64,000 nt of DNA from NCBI RefSeq assembly GCF_051859125.1, contig NZ_JBHYGG010000223.1:1-64000 (forward strand), read 5' to 3'. Below are positions 1-9,147 of the stretch, one piece after another (position 1 is the stretch's first letter; every line of letters begins with the position of its first letter). A model generated the notes under the pieces. That model searched no databases, was not told the DNA's origin, and was given only the letters and a program-made list of their open reading frames with translations. The stretch is from Gemmata sp051859125. GTDB lineage: Bacteria; Planctomycetota; Planctomycetia; Gemmatales; Gemmataceae. The position numbers and the translations under genes are program-made.

Positions 1-71
1 CGAGCGAGGGTTCACGCCCACCCCTCGCTCGGCGCTCGGGCTCGGACCAAGAAGATCACTCGCACTCAGTG

Positions 72-1289
72 TCAGTCGTCGTCGATGGCGGCGAGAACCG
101 CGGCCGAGAGCCGGTCGGGGCGAACGCAGAGGATTGACAGGCATAGCACGCTTCGAGCGAGTTCGTGGCTGTCGAACCAGAACCACTCGCAGGCTTCGGC
201 GCGGAGCGCGATTCTCTCGACGCTCTCCTCAACGCCGCAGCCGGTCAGCCAGCCCATTGACTGCCATGCGTGCAACCGGCTGTAGGCACCGAACACGCCG
301 CGGCCGTAGACGCTTCCGCCCCGGGCAGCGTTGAACAGTCCCCGGAGAGCATCGGTGCTCGACATCGGACGGAACGTCGCGGCGTGACCTTCGACGTTGC
401 CCAGGAGACTCTGCGGGAACGCCGGCAGCCAGTCGAGTCCGTGGCGCGCGACGGTCAGGGGGCGGTCGAACACGAACGCGGCAGCATCGGCGTCGCCGTT
501 CGACTCGGCCTGCCACTGACGGACCGCGGCGAACGCGCGGCTGCCGGCCGCCGCACGACCCAACTCGACGGGTCGCGGGGGCGGGTCCGACAACGTTCGC
601 GATGTCGCTTGCTGCGCGGCCGTAACCTGCCATCCCTGGTTCACGAGCAGTCCGGCCTCGATCGCATGTCGTTCGAGCGGCAGCCACGCGAGCGGATGGC
701 CGCGTTCGCGCATCGCGGCAACGTGATCCGCGACCGCTCGGCCCCCGGGCGTGCAATCGCGCAGAACGAGTTCGTGGATCAGGCACGACTTCCACTCGAA
801 CGCATCCAGCCCCTTCGGGATGCGGGCGGAAATCCGCTGCGAAGCTGTCCAATTCGCGGCCCGCTGGGCAACTTGCTCCCGGAGGGCCGCAACCTGCCGC
901 TGTCGGTAGTGCCGCCAGTTCCCCAAGAACGCCGCTGTGTTGAGCGTGTCGCCGTACTTTCGTGCCGGCGGTGCAGCCGGGTCGAAGGCGACCGGAGTCT
1001 CTGGCGTTGTCGGAAACAGGTGCCGGTAGCGCGTGAGCATCCGGGCTGCCGGGAGAAGATCCCACGCCTCTCGCATCGCGCCGCTCTCGTAAACCTGGAA
1101 CCCCCACGCCGGGACTTCGTCCCACCGCCTGAGCGAGTGCAGAAGCGGCACCAGTTGCGGCACCCCGCGGAGCGCGGTTGCGAGCGACGGTTCGTCGTGC
1201 TCGTCGAACCAGTCCGCGAGCGCCAGCGCCGGGGTCGTCTCGGCGGGGTTCGCCACCGCGGCCAGGAACAGCGCCTCGTCCTCGGTCAT
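72..1289 (-). CDS. TIGR02996 domain protein with DUF6183-like C-terminus
   Basis: The 405-residue protein opens with MTEDEALFLAAV followed by LALADWFDEHDEP, the signature of TIGR02996, a paralogous domain expanded in Gemmata and its relatives; its function is unknown. The start is set by this motif and by a GGAGGG ribosome site just upstream; the open frame continues far upstream, but only as a shadow of the next gene. The C-terminal 100 residues (GGSVYGRGVFGAYSRLHAW, then EWFWFDSHE, ending in AAIDDD) resemble the DUF6183 family as I remember it. No signal peptide or membrane segment is visible, so it is probably cytosolic. It is divergent from the DUF1501 gene across a 153-base gap. The TIGR02996 call is strong; the C-terminal assignment is a recollection and should be treated as tentative. 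Confidence 0.85.
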   Translation of the reverse strand: MTEDEALFLAAVANPAETTPALALADWFDEHDEPSLATALRGVPQLVPLLHSLRRWDEVPAWGFQVYESGAMREAWDLLPAARMLTRYRHLFPTTPETPVAFDPAAPPARKYGDTLNTAAFLGNWRHYRQRQVAALREQVAQRAANWTASQRISARIPKGLDAFEWKSCLIHELVLRDCTPGGRAVADHVAAMRERGHPLAWLPLERHAIEAGLLVNQGWQVTAAQQATSRTLSDPPPRPVELGRAAAGSRAFAAVRQWQAESNGDADAAAFVFDRPLTVARHGLDWLPAFPQSLLGNVEGHAATFRPMSSTDALRGLFNAARGGSVYGRGVFGAYSRLHAWQSMGWLTGCGVEESVERIALRAEACEWFWFDSHELARSVLCLSILCVRPDRLSAAVLAAIDDD

Positions 1290-1378
1290 CGCCGCCCTCC
1301 ACTCGGATTCGATAGACGGATGGATGTCGGGTGGACCGGGTTCGCTGCCCGCGATTGTACCCTCCGGGCGGTTCGCGC

Positions 1379-1406
1379 TTGGACGGCCGCGGGCGGCTGG
1401 TACAAT
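1379..1406 (+). promoter_or_regulatory. Candidate sigma-70-type promoter
   Basis: TTGGAC at 1379-1384 and TACAAT at 1401-1406 are separated by 16 bases. This would start transcription about 30 bases before the DUF1501 gene at 1443. The match is by eye only. Confidence 0.35.
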
Positions 1407-1442
1407 TGACTTCCTCACCGCAACGAACATCAGGATTCGTTC

Positions 1443-2891
1443 ATGCACCCCGCCCCGCACCTGTCCCGCCGCGACGTCCTCGCCCGCTGCGGCCTCGGCA
1501 TCGGTTCGCTCGCGCTCGCAGATTTGCTCGCACGCACTGGGCTCCTCGCGGCGGATCAGACGGCCGGGTCGCCGCTCGCCGCACGGTCGCCGCACTTCGC
1601 CCCCAAGGCGAAGCGCGTGCTGCACATCTTCCCGGAGGGCGGCCCGAGCCACGTCGACACGTTCGACCCCAAGCCGGCGCTCGACAAGTACCACGGCAAG
1701 CTCGCGCAGGAGGTGTACGCCGACTACATCAAGAACGCCCCCGCCAGCGCCACCGACATGGGCCGCCTCAGCGGCAAGCTCCAGCGGTCCGCGTTCAAGT
1801 TCGGCAAGCACGGCCAGAGCGGCACCGAGGTCAGCGAGCTGTTCCCGATGCTCGCCAAGCACGTCGACGACCTGTGCGTCGTGCGGTCGATGTTCACCAA
1901 GAGCAGCGTCCACGAGCCGGCCCAACTGCTCATGAGCACCGGCGAGGCGACCCTCGTGCGGCCGAGCATGGGGAGCTGGGTCACCTACGGCCTCGGCACG
2001 GTGAACCAGAACCTGCCGGCGTTCGTGGGCCTCGCGCCGTCGGGAACCACGGCGAGCGGCGAGAAGCACTGGTCGGCCGCGTTCCTGCCGGGCTGGTCGC
2101 AGGGCACCGGCATCGCGACCCGCAACGCGACCGCCGAGAAGATGCTCGACAACATCCGCAGCGGGAGCACGTCGCTCCGCGAGCAGCGGCGGCAGCTCGA
2201 CCTGCTGAGGGCGATGAACGGCGACTTCGCCGACCGCCGCGGCCCCGGCGACGACGCCCTCGACGGCCGCATCCAGGCGTTCGAGACCGCGTTCCGCATG
2301 CAGGTCGAGGCCCAGGAGGCGTTCGACATCGCCCGCGAGCCGCAGAAGGTCCGCGACCTGTACGGCGACACCGAGCAGGGCCGGCAACTGCTCCTGGCCC
2401 GGCGGCTGCTGGAGCGCGGCGTGCGGTACGTGCAGGCGTGGCACACCGGGTGGGACACGCACGACTTCAACGACGAGAGCCACCGCAAGCTCGCCCTCGC
2501 CGCCGACCAGCCCCTCGCGGCCCTGATGACCGACCTGAAGCGGCTCGGGATGCTCGACGACACGCTCGTGCTGTGGGCCGGCGAGTTCGGCCGCACCCCG
2601 ACCACCGACAACAACGACGTGGCGACCAAGAAGAGCATCGGCCGCGACCACAACGCGGGCGGGTTCACCGTGTGGATGGCCGGCGGCGGCACGAAGGGCG
2701 GGCTCGTCCACGGCAGCACCGACGAGTTCGGCGCGATCGCGTCGCAGGACCGCGTCGAGGTCCACGACCTGCACGCGACGATGCTCCACCTGCTCGGGTT
2801 CGACCACACGAACCTGACGTACCGCCACGCCGGCCGCGACTTCCGCCTCACCGACGTCCACGGGCACGTCGTCAAGGCGCTACTGAAGTAA
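1443..2891 (+). CDS. DUF1501 domain-containing exported protein
   Basis: This 482-residue protein belongs to DUF1501, a sulfatase-like fold abundant in planctomycetes. It starts with a Tat-type signal, with twin arginines in LSRRDVLARCGLG near residue 9, then a short hydrophobic stretch. Family landmarks follow: EGGPSHVDTFDPKP, VVRSMFTKS, a tail with GEFGRTPTTDNND, the DHNAGG histidine motif, and HDLHATMLHLLG near the end. It should be exported folded. It is followed after 167 bases by a PSD1 (DUF1549/DUF1553) gene; the two families are usually paired, so a joint extracytoplasmic role is likely, but the substrate is unknown. A paralogue lies at 28789-30210. Confidence 0.93.
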   Translation: MHPAPHLSRRDVLARCGLGIGSLALADLLARTGLLAADQTAGSPLAARSPHFAPKAKRVLHIFPEGGPSHVDTFDPKPALDKYHGKLAQEVYADYIKNAPASATDMGRLSGKLQRSAFKFGKHGQSGTEVSELFPMLAKHVDDLCVVRSMFTKSSVHEPAQLLMSTGEATLVRPSMGSWVTYGLGTVNQNLPAFVGLAPSGTTASGEKHWSAAFLPGWSQGTGIATRNATAEKMLDNIRSGSTSLREQRRQLDLLRAMNGDFADRRGPGDDALDGRIQAFETAFRMQVEAQEAFDIAREPQKVRDLYGDTEQGRQLLLARRLLERGVRYVQAWHTGWDTHDFNDESHRKLALAADQPLAALMTDLKRLGMLDDTLVLWAGEFGRTPTTDNNDVATKKSIGRDHNAGGFTVWMAGGGTKGGLVHGSTDEFGAIASQDRVEVHDLHATMLHLLGFDHTNLTYRHAGRDFRLTDVHGHVVKALLK

Positions 2892-2925
2892 AGCCGGGCC
2901 GTCATCCAACACACCAAGACAGTTA

Positions 2926-3032
2926 ATCCACAGATTACGCAGAAGACACAGATTGGAAGACAGACACCGGGGAGCAGAATTCGGGTCCGCCGTCTGTTCT
3001 TAAAATCTGTGTCCTCTGCGAAATCTGTGGAT
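2926..3032. repeat. Inverted-repeat element between DUF1501 and PSD1 genes
   Basis: A 29-base arm at 2926-2954 (starting ATCCACAGATT) is repeated in inverse at 3004-3032 with two mismatches. A shorter CAGAC/GTCTG pair lies inside. The element fills most of the 167-base gap, so any transcript reading through would form a long hairpin 5' of the PSD1 gene. The CACAGATTTCGCAGA-type word is a recurrent intergenic repeat in planctomycetes, as I recall. Confidence 0.8.
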
Positions 3033-3058
3033 CAACTGGATTATTCGGTCCCACCACC

Positions 3059-6000
3059 ATGCTCCGCACACTCCCCGCCCTCGTCGCCCTGTCGCTCGTT
3101 CCCGGTCCGGCCGCCGCAGCGGATGTCGCGCCGACGCCCGAGCAGGTCGCGTTCTTCGAGAACAAGGTCCGGCCGGTCCTCGTCGAGCACTGCTACTCGT
3201 GCCACGGCGAGAAGAAGGACAAGGGCGGGCTCCGGCTCGACACCCGCGCCGCCACCCTCAAGGGCGGCGACACCGGCCCCGCGGTCGTCCCCGGCAACCC
3301 GGACAAGTCACTGCTCGTGCGGGCCGTGAAGTTCACCGACCCGCACCTCCAGATGCCCCCCAAGGGGAAGCTCGCGCAGGCGCAGATCGACGCGCTCGCC
3401 GAGTGGGTCAAGCAGGGCGCGCCCGACCCGCGGACCGATGCCGGCACCGCGTCCGCCGACCCCTACGACTTCAAAAAGGTCATGGCCGGCGTGCCGACGC
3501 ACTGGGCGTTCCGGACGGTCGCGGTGCCGAAGGTGCCCGAGGTGCAGAGCCCGCAGGCCGCCCGCACCGACGTCGATCGGTTCCTCCTCGCGAAGCTCGC
3601 CGAGAAGGGGCTCGCGTTCGCGCAGCCGGCCGACAAGCGGACGCTGATCCGCCGCGCGACGTTCGACCTGCACGGGCTGCCGCCGACGCCGGACGAGGTC
3701 GAGGCGTTCGAGAGGGACATGCGGCCCGACGCCTACGAGCAGCTCGTCGACCGGCTGCTCGCGAGCCCGCGGTACGGCGAGCGGTGGGGCCGGCACTGGC
3801 TCGACGTGGCCCGGTACGCCGACAACCAGGGCGGCATCTTCGGCGGCCAGGGGGTGTACCCGCACGCCTGGACGTACCGCGATTACGTGATCCGCGCGTT
3901 CAACGCCGACCTCCCGTTCGACCGGTTCGTGACCGAGCAGCTCGCCGCCGACCTGCTCCCGGCCAAGCCCGGCGACAACCGGCACCTCGCCGCGCTCGGG
4001 TTCCTCACCGTGGGCCGCAAGCCCAACGGGAACGTGGACGACGACGTGATCGACGACCGCATCGACACCCTCTCCCGCGGGCTCCTCGGCCTCACCGCCG
4101 GGTGCGCCCGGTGCCACGACCACAAGCTCGAACCGATCGCCACCGCCGACTACTACGGCCTGTACGCCGTCTTCAAGAGCACCAAAGACCCCGACGTGCT
4201 CCCCGTGCTGGAGCCGCAGGAGAACACGCCCGATGCGGTGAAGTACCGGGCCGACAGCGGGAAGGCCCGCACCGCGGCCGCTGAAGCGCACGCCCGCATC
4301 ACCGCCCTGACGCTCACCGACGTGCGGGGCCGGGTCGGCGACTACCTGCTGACGGTCCACGAGGCCGGCGGCAAGAGCGTGTACCAGAACCCGAAGGCCA
4401 AGGACGACGTCGTCAAGAAGAAGCTCCACGAGTACCTGCACAACACGGTCGCCGGCGCGTGGGCCGCGTGGGTGAAGGGGAACCCGGCCGTGTTCGGGCC
4501 GTGGGAGGAGTTCGCGAAGCTCCCGGCCGCCGAGTTCGCCGCCAAGGCCAAGCCGCTCGCCGCGGCGTTCGCCGCCAACGCCGACAAGAAGCTGAACCCG
4601 CTCGTCGCGAAGGCGTTCGCGGGGCCGCCGCCCGAGTCGCTCGCCGACGCCGCGAAGCGGTACTCGGAGCTGTTCGACGGCGTCCACAAGGCGTGGCACG
4701 CGAAGGCCCCGGGCGACCTCGCGAAGCTCGCCAAACCCGAGGACGCCGACGCCACCGCGACCGGTGCGCAGCTCGGCACCAACGTCATCGCCCGGTACTA
4801 CGCGCTCGAACAGGCGCTCGCGCTCGACGACGCCGACGCGGAGAAGGTGCGGAAACTGCTCGTCGATCCGAAGTCGCCGTTCGCGCCGCCGGCCAACCAG
4901 TTCGGCGGCTCGCGGCTGTACGCGAAGGCGGCGCAGGACGAGATCAACAAGGTGACGCAGGCGGTCGCGGCGCTCGACGCGCACCCCGGTGCACCGGCCC
5001 GCGCCATGGTGGTGCAGGAGGCGCAGCCGCACAACGGGAAGGTGTTCGTCCGCGGGAACCCGCGGACCCCGGGCGCACCGGCCCCGCGGGCGTTCTTCTC
5101 CGCACTCGCCGGCCCGGACCGCAAGCCGTTCCCGGCGACCAATAGCGGCCGGCTCGAACTCGCCCAGGCCATCACCGACCGGGCCAACCCGCTCACCGCC
5201 CGCGTGTTCGTGAACCGCGTCTGGGGCTGGCACTTCGGCCGCGGGATCGTCGGCACCGCCAGCGACTTCGGGTTCCGCGGCGACCGGCCGACGCACCCGG
5301 AACTGCTCGACTTCCTCGCGGCGAAGTTCGTCGCCGACGGGTGGTCGGTGAAGAAGCTCCACAAGCTCGTCATGACCTCGGCCGCGTACCGCCAGTCGTC
5401 CCGCTCGGCCGACGCGCTCGCCGCCGGGGCGAAGACCGACCCGGAGAACCGGCTGCTCTGGAAGATGCCGGTGCGGAAGCTGGAGTTCGAGGCGTACCGC
5501 GACTCGATCCTCGCCGTGTCCGGGCGGCTCGACGGCACCCGTGGGGGCAAGCCCCGCGACGTGGCGCAGCCCGCGACCCTCTCCCGCACCGTGTATGCGT
5601 TCGTGGACCGCAAGACGCTGCCGAACCTGTTCCGGAGCTTCGACTTCCCGGACCCGAACTTCTCGACCGGCGCGCGCACCAGCACCACGCTCCCGCCGCA
5701 GGCGCTGTTCCTGATGAACAGCCCGTTCGTGCTCGACAACGCCAAGGCGCTCGCGGCCGCCGCGAAGCCCGCGAGCGCCGCCGACCGGCCCGCCGCGGTC
5801 CAGAAACTGTACCGGGCGGCGCTCCAGCGCCCGGCCACGCCGGCCGAGGTGTCGCGGGCGCTCGCGTTCCTCGACTCGTACCCGCCCAACGACGTCGTCG
5901 TCCCCGAGGCGACGACCTGGAGCTACGGGTACGCCGACTACGACGACGCGGCGAAGAAGGTGACCGCGTTCACCCCGCTCGCGTTCGCCGGGAACGTCGT

Positions 6001-6505
6001 GAAAGGGGTGAAGCTCGCGGGCGTCGATCTCACGGGCCTGGAGATCGGCCCCGACGGCGGGAGGGCCACGAAGGTGCGGGCCGCGTGCCGCCGGTGGACC
6101 GCCCCCGAGGACGGGAAGATCGACGTCGCCGCCGAACTGAGCCACACCGCCCCGGCCGGCGACGGGGTCCTGTGCCGGATCGTGTCGAGCCGGACCGGGC
6201 TGCTCGGCGAGTGGACCGCCGCGAACGACAGCGTGCCCACGAAACTCAAGGCCGTGGAGGTCAAGAAGGGCGACGCGCTCGACTTCCTGACGTTCTCCAA
6301 GGCCGACCCGGCCGGGAACGCGTTCCGGTGGGCGCCCACGATCACGATGCCCGAGCGGCAGATGGCGGCGCTGCCCGGCACGATGATGAAGTGGGACGCG
6401 AAGACGCACTTCCTCGACACGTCGAAGCTCCCCGCTCCGCTCGGCCCGTGGGAAGAACTGGCGCAGGTGTTGCTGCTCTCGAACGAGTTCGCCGCCGCGG
6501 AGTGA
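3059..6505 (+). CDS. PSD1 / DUF1549 / DUF1553 cytochrome c-like protein
   Basis: This 1148-residue exported protein has a signal peptide (MLRTLPALVALSLVPGPAAA) followed directly by a planctomycete cytochrome c domain with haem-binding CYSCHG near residue 45. DUF1549 follows (TDVDRFLLAKLAEKGL, then YGERWGRHWLDVARY and a second CxxCH in GCARCHDHK). DUF1553 occupies the C-terminal half (ANPLTARVFVNRVWGWHFG, HPELLDFLAAKF, MPVRKLEFEAYRDSIL). Between them is an Ala/Lys-rich helical stretch, and near the C-terminus there is an extra beta-rich segment (about residues 945-1115) absent from the shorter paralogue at 25417. Pairing with the upstream DUF1501 gene suggests a shared surface or periplasmic function, of unknown chemistry. 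Confidence 0.93.
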   Translation: MLRTLPALVALSLVPGPAAAADVAPTPEQVAFFENKVRPVLVEHCYSCHGEKKDKGGLRLDTRAATLKGGDTGPAVVPGNPDKSLLVRAVKFTDPHLQMPPKGKLAQAQIDALAEWVKQGAPDPRTDAGTASADPYDFKKVMAGVPTHWAFRTVAVPKVPEVQSPQAARTDVDRFLLAKLAEKGLAFAQPADKRTLIRRATFDLHGLPPTPDEVEAFERDMRPDAYEQLVDRLLASPRYGERWGRHWLDVARYADNQGGIFGGQGVYPHAWTYRDYVIRAFNADLPFDRFVTEQLAADLLPAKPGDNRHLAALGFLTVGRKPNGNVDDDVIDDRIDTLSRGLLGLTAGCARCHDHKLEPIATADYYGLYAVFKSTKDPDVLPVLEPQENTPDAVKYRADSGKARTAAAEAHARITALTLTDVRGRVGDYLLTVHEAGGKSVYQNPKAKDDVVKKKLHEYLHNTVAGAWAAWVKGNPAVFGPWEEFAKLPAAEFAAKAKPLAAAFAANADKKLNPLVAKAFAGPPPESLADAAKRYSELFDGVHKAWHAKAPGDLAKLAKPEDADATATGAQLGTNVIARYYALEQALALDDADAEKVRKLLVDPKSPFAPPANQFGGSRLYAKAAQDEINKVTQAVAALDAHPGAPARAMVVQEAQPHNGKVFVRGNPRTPGAPAPRAFFSALAGPDRKPFPATNSGRLELAQAITDRANPLTARVFVNRVWGWHFGRGIVGTASDFGFRGDRPTHPELLDFLAAKFVADGWSVKKLHKLVMTSAAYRQSSRSADALAAGAKTDPENRLLWKMPVRKLEFEAYRDSILAVSGRLDGTRGGKPRDVAQPATLSRTVYAFVDRKTLPNLFRSFDFPDPNFSTGARTSTTLPPQALFLMNSPFVLDNAKALAAAAKPASAADRPAAVQKLYRAALQRPATPAEVSRALAFLDSYPPNDVVVPEATTWSYGYADYDDAAKKVTAFTPLAFAGNVVKGVKLAGVDLTGLEIGPDGGRATKVRAACRRWTAPEDGKIDVAAELSHTAPAGDGVLCRIVSSRTGLLGEWTAANDSVPTKLKAVEVKKGDALDFLTFSKADPAGNAFRWAPTITMPERQMAALPGTMMKWDAKTHFLDTSKLPAPLGPWEELAQVLLLSNEFAAAE

Positions 6506-6608
6506 CCACCACGCCGACCGGCAAATACGGCGGCGGTGCCGGCGAAGTACAAGCAGCGCCCCCGGTGGCTCTGGGAATAAAACCGTCGAGATCTGCCGGA
6601 GGCGGTTG

Positions 6609-6685
6609 GCGGGCCGCCACGGAGGGCGGCCCCTACGATCCTTTTTGCCTTTGTTCTGTAGGGGCCGCCCTCCGTGGCGGCCCGC
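6609..6685. repeat. Perfect 28-bp inverted repeat (hairpin element)
   Basis: Arms at 6609-6636 and 6658-6685 are perfect reverse complements (GCGGGCCGCCACGGAGGGCG...), separated by a T-rich 21-base loop. It sits in the 245-base gap after the PSD1 gene and could act as a transcription barrier, although no U-run follows the second arm. The arm is unrelated to the GGCGAGC family seen elsewhere in the window. Confidence 0.85.
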
Positions 6686-6750
6686 GTGAGGCGAAAGGTT
6701 CCAACACCGCGCCCCCCGGTCCGCCCGCACACCCCGAAGAGGTTCACCCG

Positions 6751-7617
6751 ATGTTCACGGCCCCGGTCCTCGCACTGCTGATCGCCGCGCAGGGCGACGC
6801 CCACACCCTCCAGTGGAAGCTCAAGGAGGGCGACGTCTTCTACAACAAGTCGTCCGTGATCATGGACCAGAAGATCGAGGTCCTGGGCCAGAAGGTCGAG
6901 CAGAAGATGGGCATCAAGTCGGTGCTCAAGTTCAAGGTGAAGTCGGTGAAGGCCGGCGAGACGGTGGTCGAGATGACCTACGTCGAGATGACCGTCGACG
7001 CGCCGAACCTTCCCGGGGCCAACGCCGCCGGGAACCTCAAGGGGGTCACGTTCACCGCCACGCTCAGCGACAAATTGGAGGTGACCAAGCTCGACGGGTA
7101 CGAGAAGTTCCTCGACGCGGTCGTCGGCGAGGGGGCGGCCGAGCGGAAGATGATGAAGGCGATGATGCCGCAGGCGGCCGTGAAGCAGATGTTCGCGCAG
7201 ACGTTCCTGGCCGGCCCCGCCAAGCCGGTCGCGGTCGGCGGCACCTGGGACCGCACGACCGCGGTCGCGATGGGCGCGATGGGGAACGTCGAGACGAAGG
7301 AGAAGTACACGCTCGACGCCGTGAAGGGCGACCTGGCCACCCTCTCGGCCAAGGGCGACCTGAAGTTCAAGCCGGGCGACGACAACGGCGACTCGGGCCT
7401 CCCGTTCAAGATCACCGCGGCCGACCTCAAGGCCGACAAGTACGCCGCGACGCACACGTTCAACATGAAGGCCGGCCGCGTGACCGAGTCGAAGATCGAG
7501 ATGGACCTGTCCGGCACCATGTCGATCGAGGCGATGGGCCAGACCGTGGACGCCAAGCTCACGATGAAGATGAAGACCGTCGGCGTCATCACCGACAAGA
7601 ACCCGGTCGTGGACTGA
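6751..7617 (+). CDS. Exported hypothetical protein, DUF6263-like
   Basis: The 288-residue product begins with a short hydrophobic leader (MFTAPVLALLIAAQGDA), then LQWKLKEGDVFYNKSS and alternating beta-strand-like segments rich in Lys, Thr and Met. The pattern resembles small exported planctomycete proteins of the DUF6263 type, which have no known function. The start at 6751 is chosen because the signal-like leader begins there; the open frame upstream reads through the inverted repeat and is not coding. It stands alone between two repeat elements, downstream of the PSD1 gene. The family label is tentative. Confidence 0.75.
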   Translation: MFTAPVLALLIAAQGDAHTLQWKLKEGDVFYNKSSVIMDQKIEVLGQKVEQKMGIKSVLKFKVKSVKAGETVVEMTYVEMTVDAPNLPGANAAGNLKGVTFTATLSDKLEVTKLDGYEKFLDAVVGEGAAERKMMKAMMPQAAVKQMFAQTFLAGPAKPVAVGGTWDRTTAVAMGAMGNVETKEKYTLDAVKGDLATLSAKGDLKFKPGDDNGDSGLPFKITAADLKADKYAATHTFNMKAGRVTESKIEMDLSGTMSIEAMGQTVDAKLTMKMKTVGVITDKNPVVD

Positions 7618-7652
7618 CACCAGATCCGGGTGATCGGTAGCCGTGGCGGACT

Positions 7653-7797
7653 CTTGCCTTCCCCCTGGTGGGGAGGGTGGCGAGGCTCTGCGAGCCGGGT
7701 GGGGGGAAACGCCTCGACACGTCATAAGGTGTCACTCCTCACCCGCCGCTCGAGGACTCGCGGCACCCTCTCCCGCAAGGGGAGAGGGGAAGAGAGA
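7653..7797. repeat. Imperfect inverted-repeat element
   Basis: The segment starting CCCCCTGGTGGGGAGGGTGG is mirrored near 7740-7797 by CACCCGCCGCTC...CCCTCTCCCGCAAGGGG. The arms pair imperfectly over about 50 bases. It fills most of the gap 7618-7906 and resembles the element at 50421-50610, with the same CTCACCCG and CCTCTCCCC blocks. Confidence 0.6.
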
Positions 7798-7906
7798 CAC
7801 CACGGGTGCGGATTAATCGTATTTGGCCTGACCCCGCCCCCGCTCGGTGACCGCGTCTTCCCCCCGCCCTTATAATGCCCGCATGGGACCGGGGCAGGGG
7901 AAGGTG

Positions 7907-9109
7907 ATGTCACAGGATCTGATCGTTGGGTCGGCCGCGTGGTTGCTGTCTGTTCCGCCCGCCCGCGCGGTCGCTGTCACGCACGCACCCGTCGCGGCGC
8001 AGCCCGCGTCCCCCGCCGAACTCACCCGTGCGGCGCTCGACAGGCCGGTCGGCTTCGAGCCGCTCCGCCGCGCGCTGACCCCCGACGACCGCGTCACCGT
8101 CGTGGTTGATTCCGGCGTGGCACAGGTCGTTCCCGTCGTCGAAGCGGTGCTCGCGTACCTGCGGGACGCGGGCGTCGCGCTCGGGTCCGTCACGCTCCTC
8201 ACGCCGCCCGAGGTACCCGCCGACTGGGCGGCCGCGCTCGCCGTCGAGTTCGCCCCGGTGCGGCGCGAGGCCCACGACCCGGCCGACCGGAAGCGGCTCG
8301 CGTACGTCGGGTCCACGGTCGACGCCCGGCGCATCTACTTGAACCGCACGCTCGCCGACGGCGACTTCACCGTCGTCGTCAGCGGCCGCGGGTACGACCC
8401 GCTCGCGGGGTACGCCGGGGCCGAGTGCGCCATCTTCCCGGCGCTCGGCGACGCCGAGAACCGGGCCGCGTACCAGGGTCAGGTGTCGATCGACGCCCCG
8501 GGCGAGGCCCCGTGGCCCGTCCGCGAGGAGGCCACCGAGGTCGTCGCTTTGCTCGGGATGCCGTTCTTCGTTCAGGTGATCGCCGGGGCCGGCGACGCGG
8601 TGCAGGACGTGATCGGCGGGCTACCGACCAGTTCCGCCGAGGGGGTCCGCCGCCAGGACGCTCGCTGGGCCGGCACCGTGGCCGAGGAGCCCGACACGGT
8701 CGTCGCGGCGGTGTCCGGCGACCCGGCGCAGACGACGTTCCTCGACCTCGCGAAGGCGCTGGTGTGTGCGGCCCGGGTCGCCCCGCAGGGGAGCCGCATC
8801 GCGCTGCTGACCGCCGCCGCGCCCGAGCTTGGAGCCGGGGCCGCGATGCTCCGCTCGATGGCCGCGCCGTCGGGCGCGAAGCGGCGGCTCGCGCGGCTCA
8901 AGCCGGCCGACTGGTCCGCGGCGCGGCTCTGGGCCTACGTCACGCGGACGTACAGCGTGTTCCTCGCGAGCGGCTACCCCGACGACGTCGCCGAGAGCCT
9001 GTTCACCACCCCGCTCCACACGCCGGACGAGGTGCAGCGGCTCATAGACGGCGGCGAGAAGGTGCTGCTCGTCCCCGACGCGCACAAGACGCTGCTGACA
9101 CTCGCCTGA
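7907..9109 (+). CDS. LarA-like (DUF2088, lactate racemase N-terminal-like) protein
   Basis: This 400-residue protein resembles the N-terminal domain of nickel-dependent lactate racemase: RALTPDDRVTVVVDSGVAQ matches the early 'D-x-R' strand region, followed by VTLLTP and FTVVVSGRGYDPLAGYAG. In true LarA the next segment carries the lysine that binds the nickel-pincer cofactor (a GGxKxxxPG-like motif). Here the same place reads AECAIFPALGD, so the lysine appears to be missing, as may a later histidine. A racemase activity is therefore doubtful. Two ATGs lie close together: 7883 follows a TATAAT and would be leaderless, while 7907 is preceded by GGGGAAGG and is preferred. It shares an operon direction with the YgfZ-like gene 38 bases downstream. 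Confidence 0.78.
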   Translation: MSQDLIVGSAAWLLSVPPARAVAVTHAPVAAQPASPAELTRAALDRPVGFEPLRRALTPDDRVTVVVDSGVAQVVPVVEAVLAYLRDAGVALGSVTLLTPPEVPADWAAALAVEFAPVRREAHDPADRKRLAYVGSTVDARRIYLNRTLADGDFTVVVSGRGYDPLAGYAGAECAIFPALGDAENRAAYQGQVSIDAPGEAPWPVREEATEVVALLGMPFFVQVIAGAGDAVQDVIGGLPTSSAEGVRRQDARWAGTVAEEPDTVVAAVSGDPAQTTFLDLAKALVCAARVAPQGSRIALLTAAAPELGAGAAMLRSMAAPSGAKRRLARLKPADWSAARLWAYVTRTYSVFLASGYPDDVAESLFTTPLHTPDEVQRLIDGGEKVLLVPDAHKTLLTLA

Positions 9110-9111
9110 CG

Positions 9112-9133
9112 CCCACGGGTCGCGACCCGTGGG
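9112..9133. repeat. Perfect 22-bp palindrome
   Basis: CCCACGGGTCGCGACCCGTG followed by GG is a perfect palindrome filling the gap between the LarA-like and YgfZ-like genes. It may form a hairpin in the joint transcript or be another short repeat relic. Confidence 0.7.
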
Positions 9134-9147
9134 TTTGGAGACGTTGC

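Noticed and set aside
72..2867. Open frame of 931 codons on the minus strand across the DUF1501 gene
   Set aside because: Only the part 72-1289 carries a real protein; the rest is antisense of the DUF1501 gene with reversed codon use and no domain match.
6506..6750. Long open frame joining the PSD1 region to the DUF6263-like gene
   Set aside because: It passes through the hairpin repeat and the signal peptide at 6751 gives the natural start.
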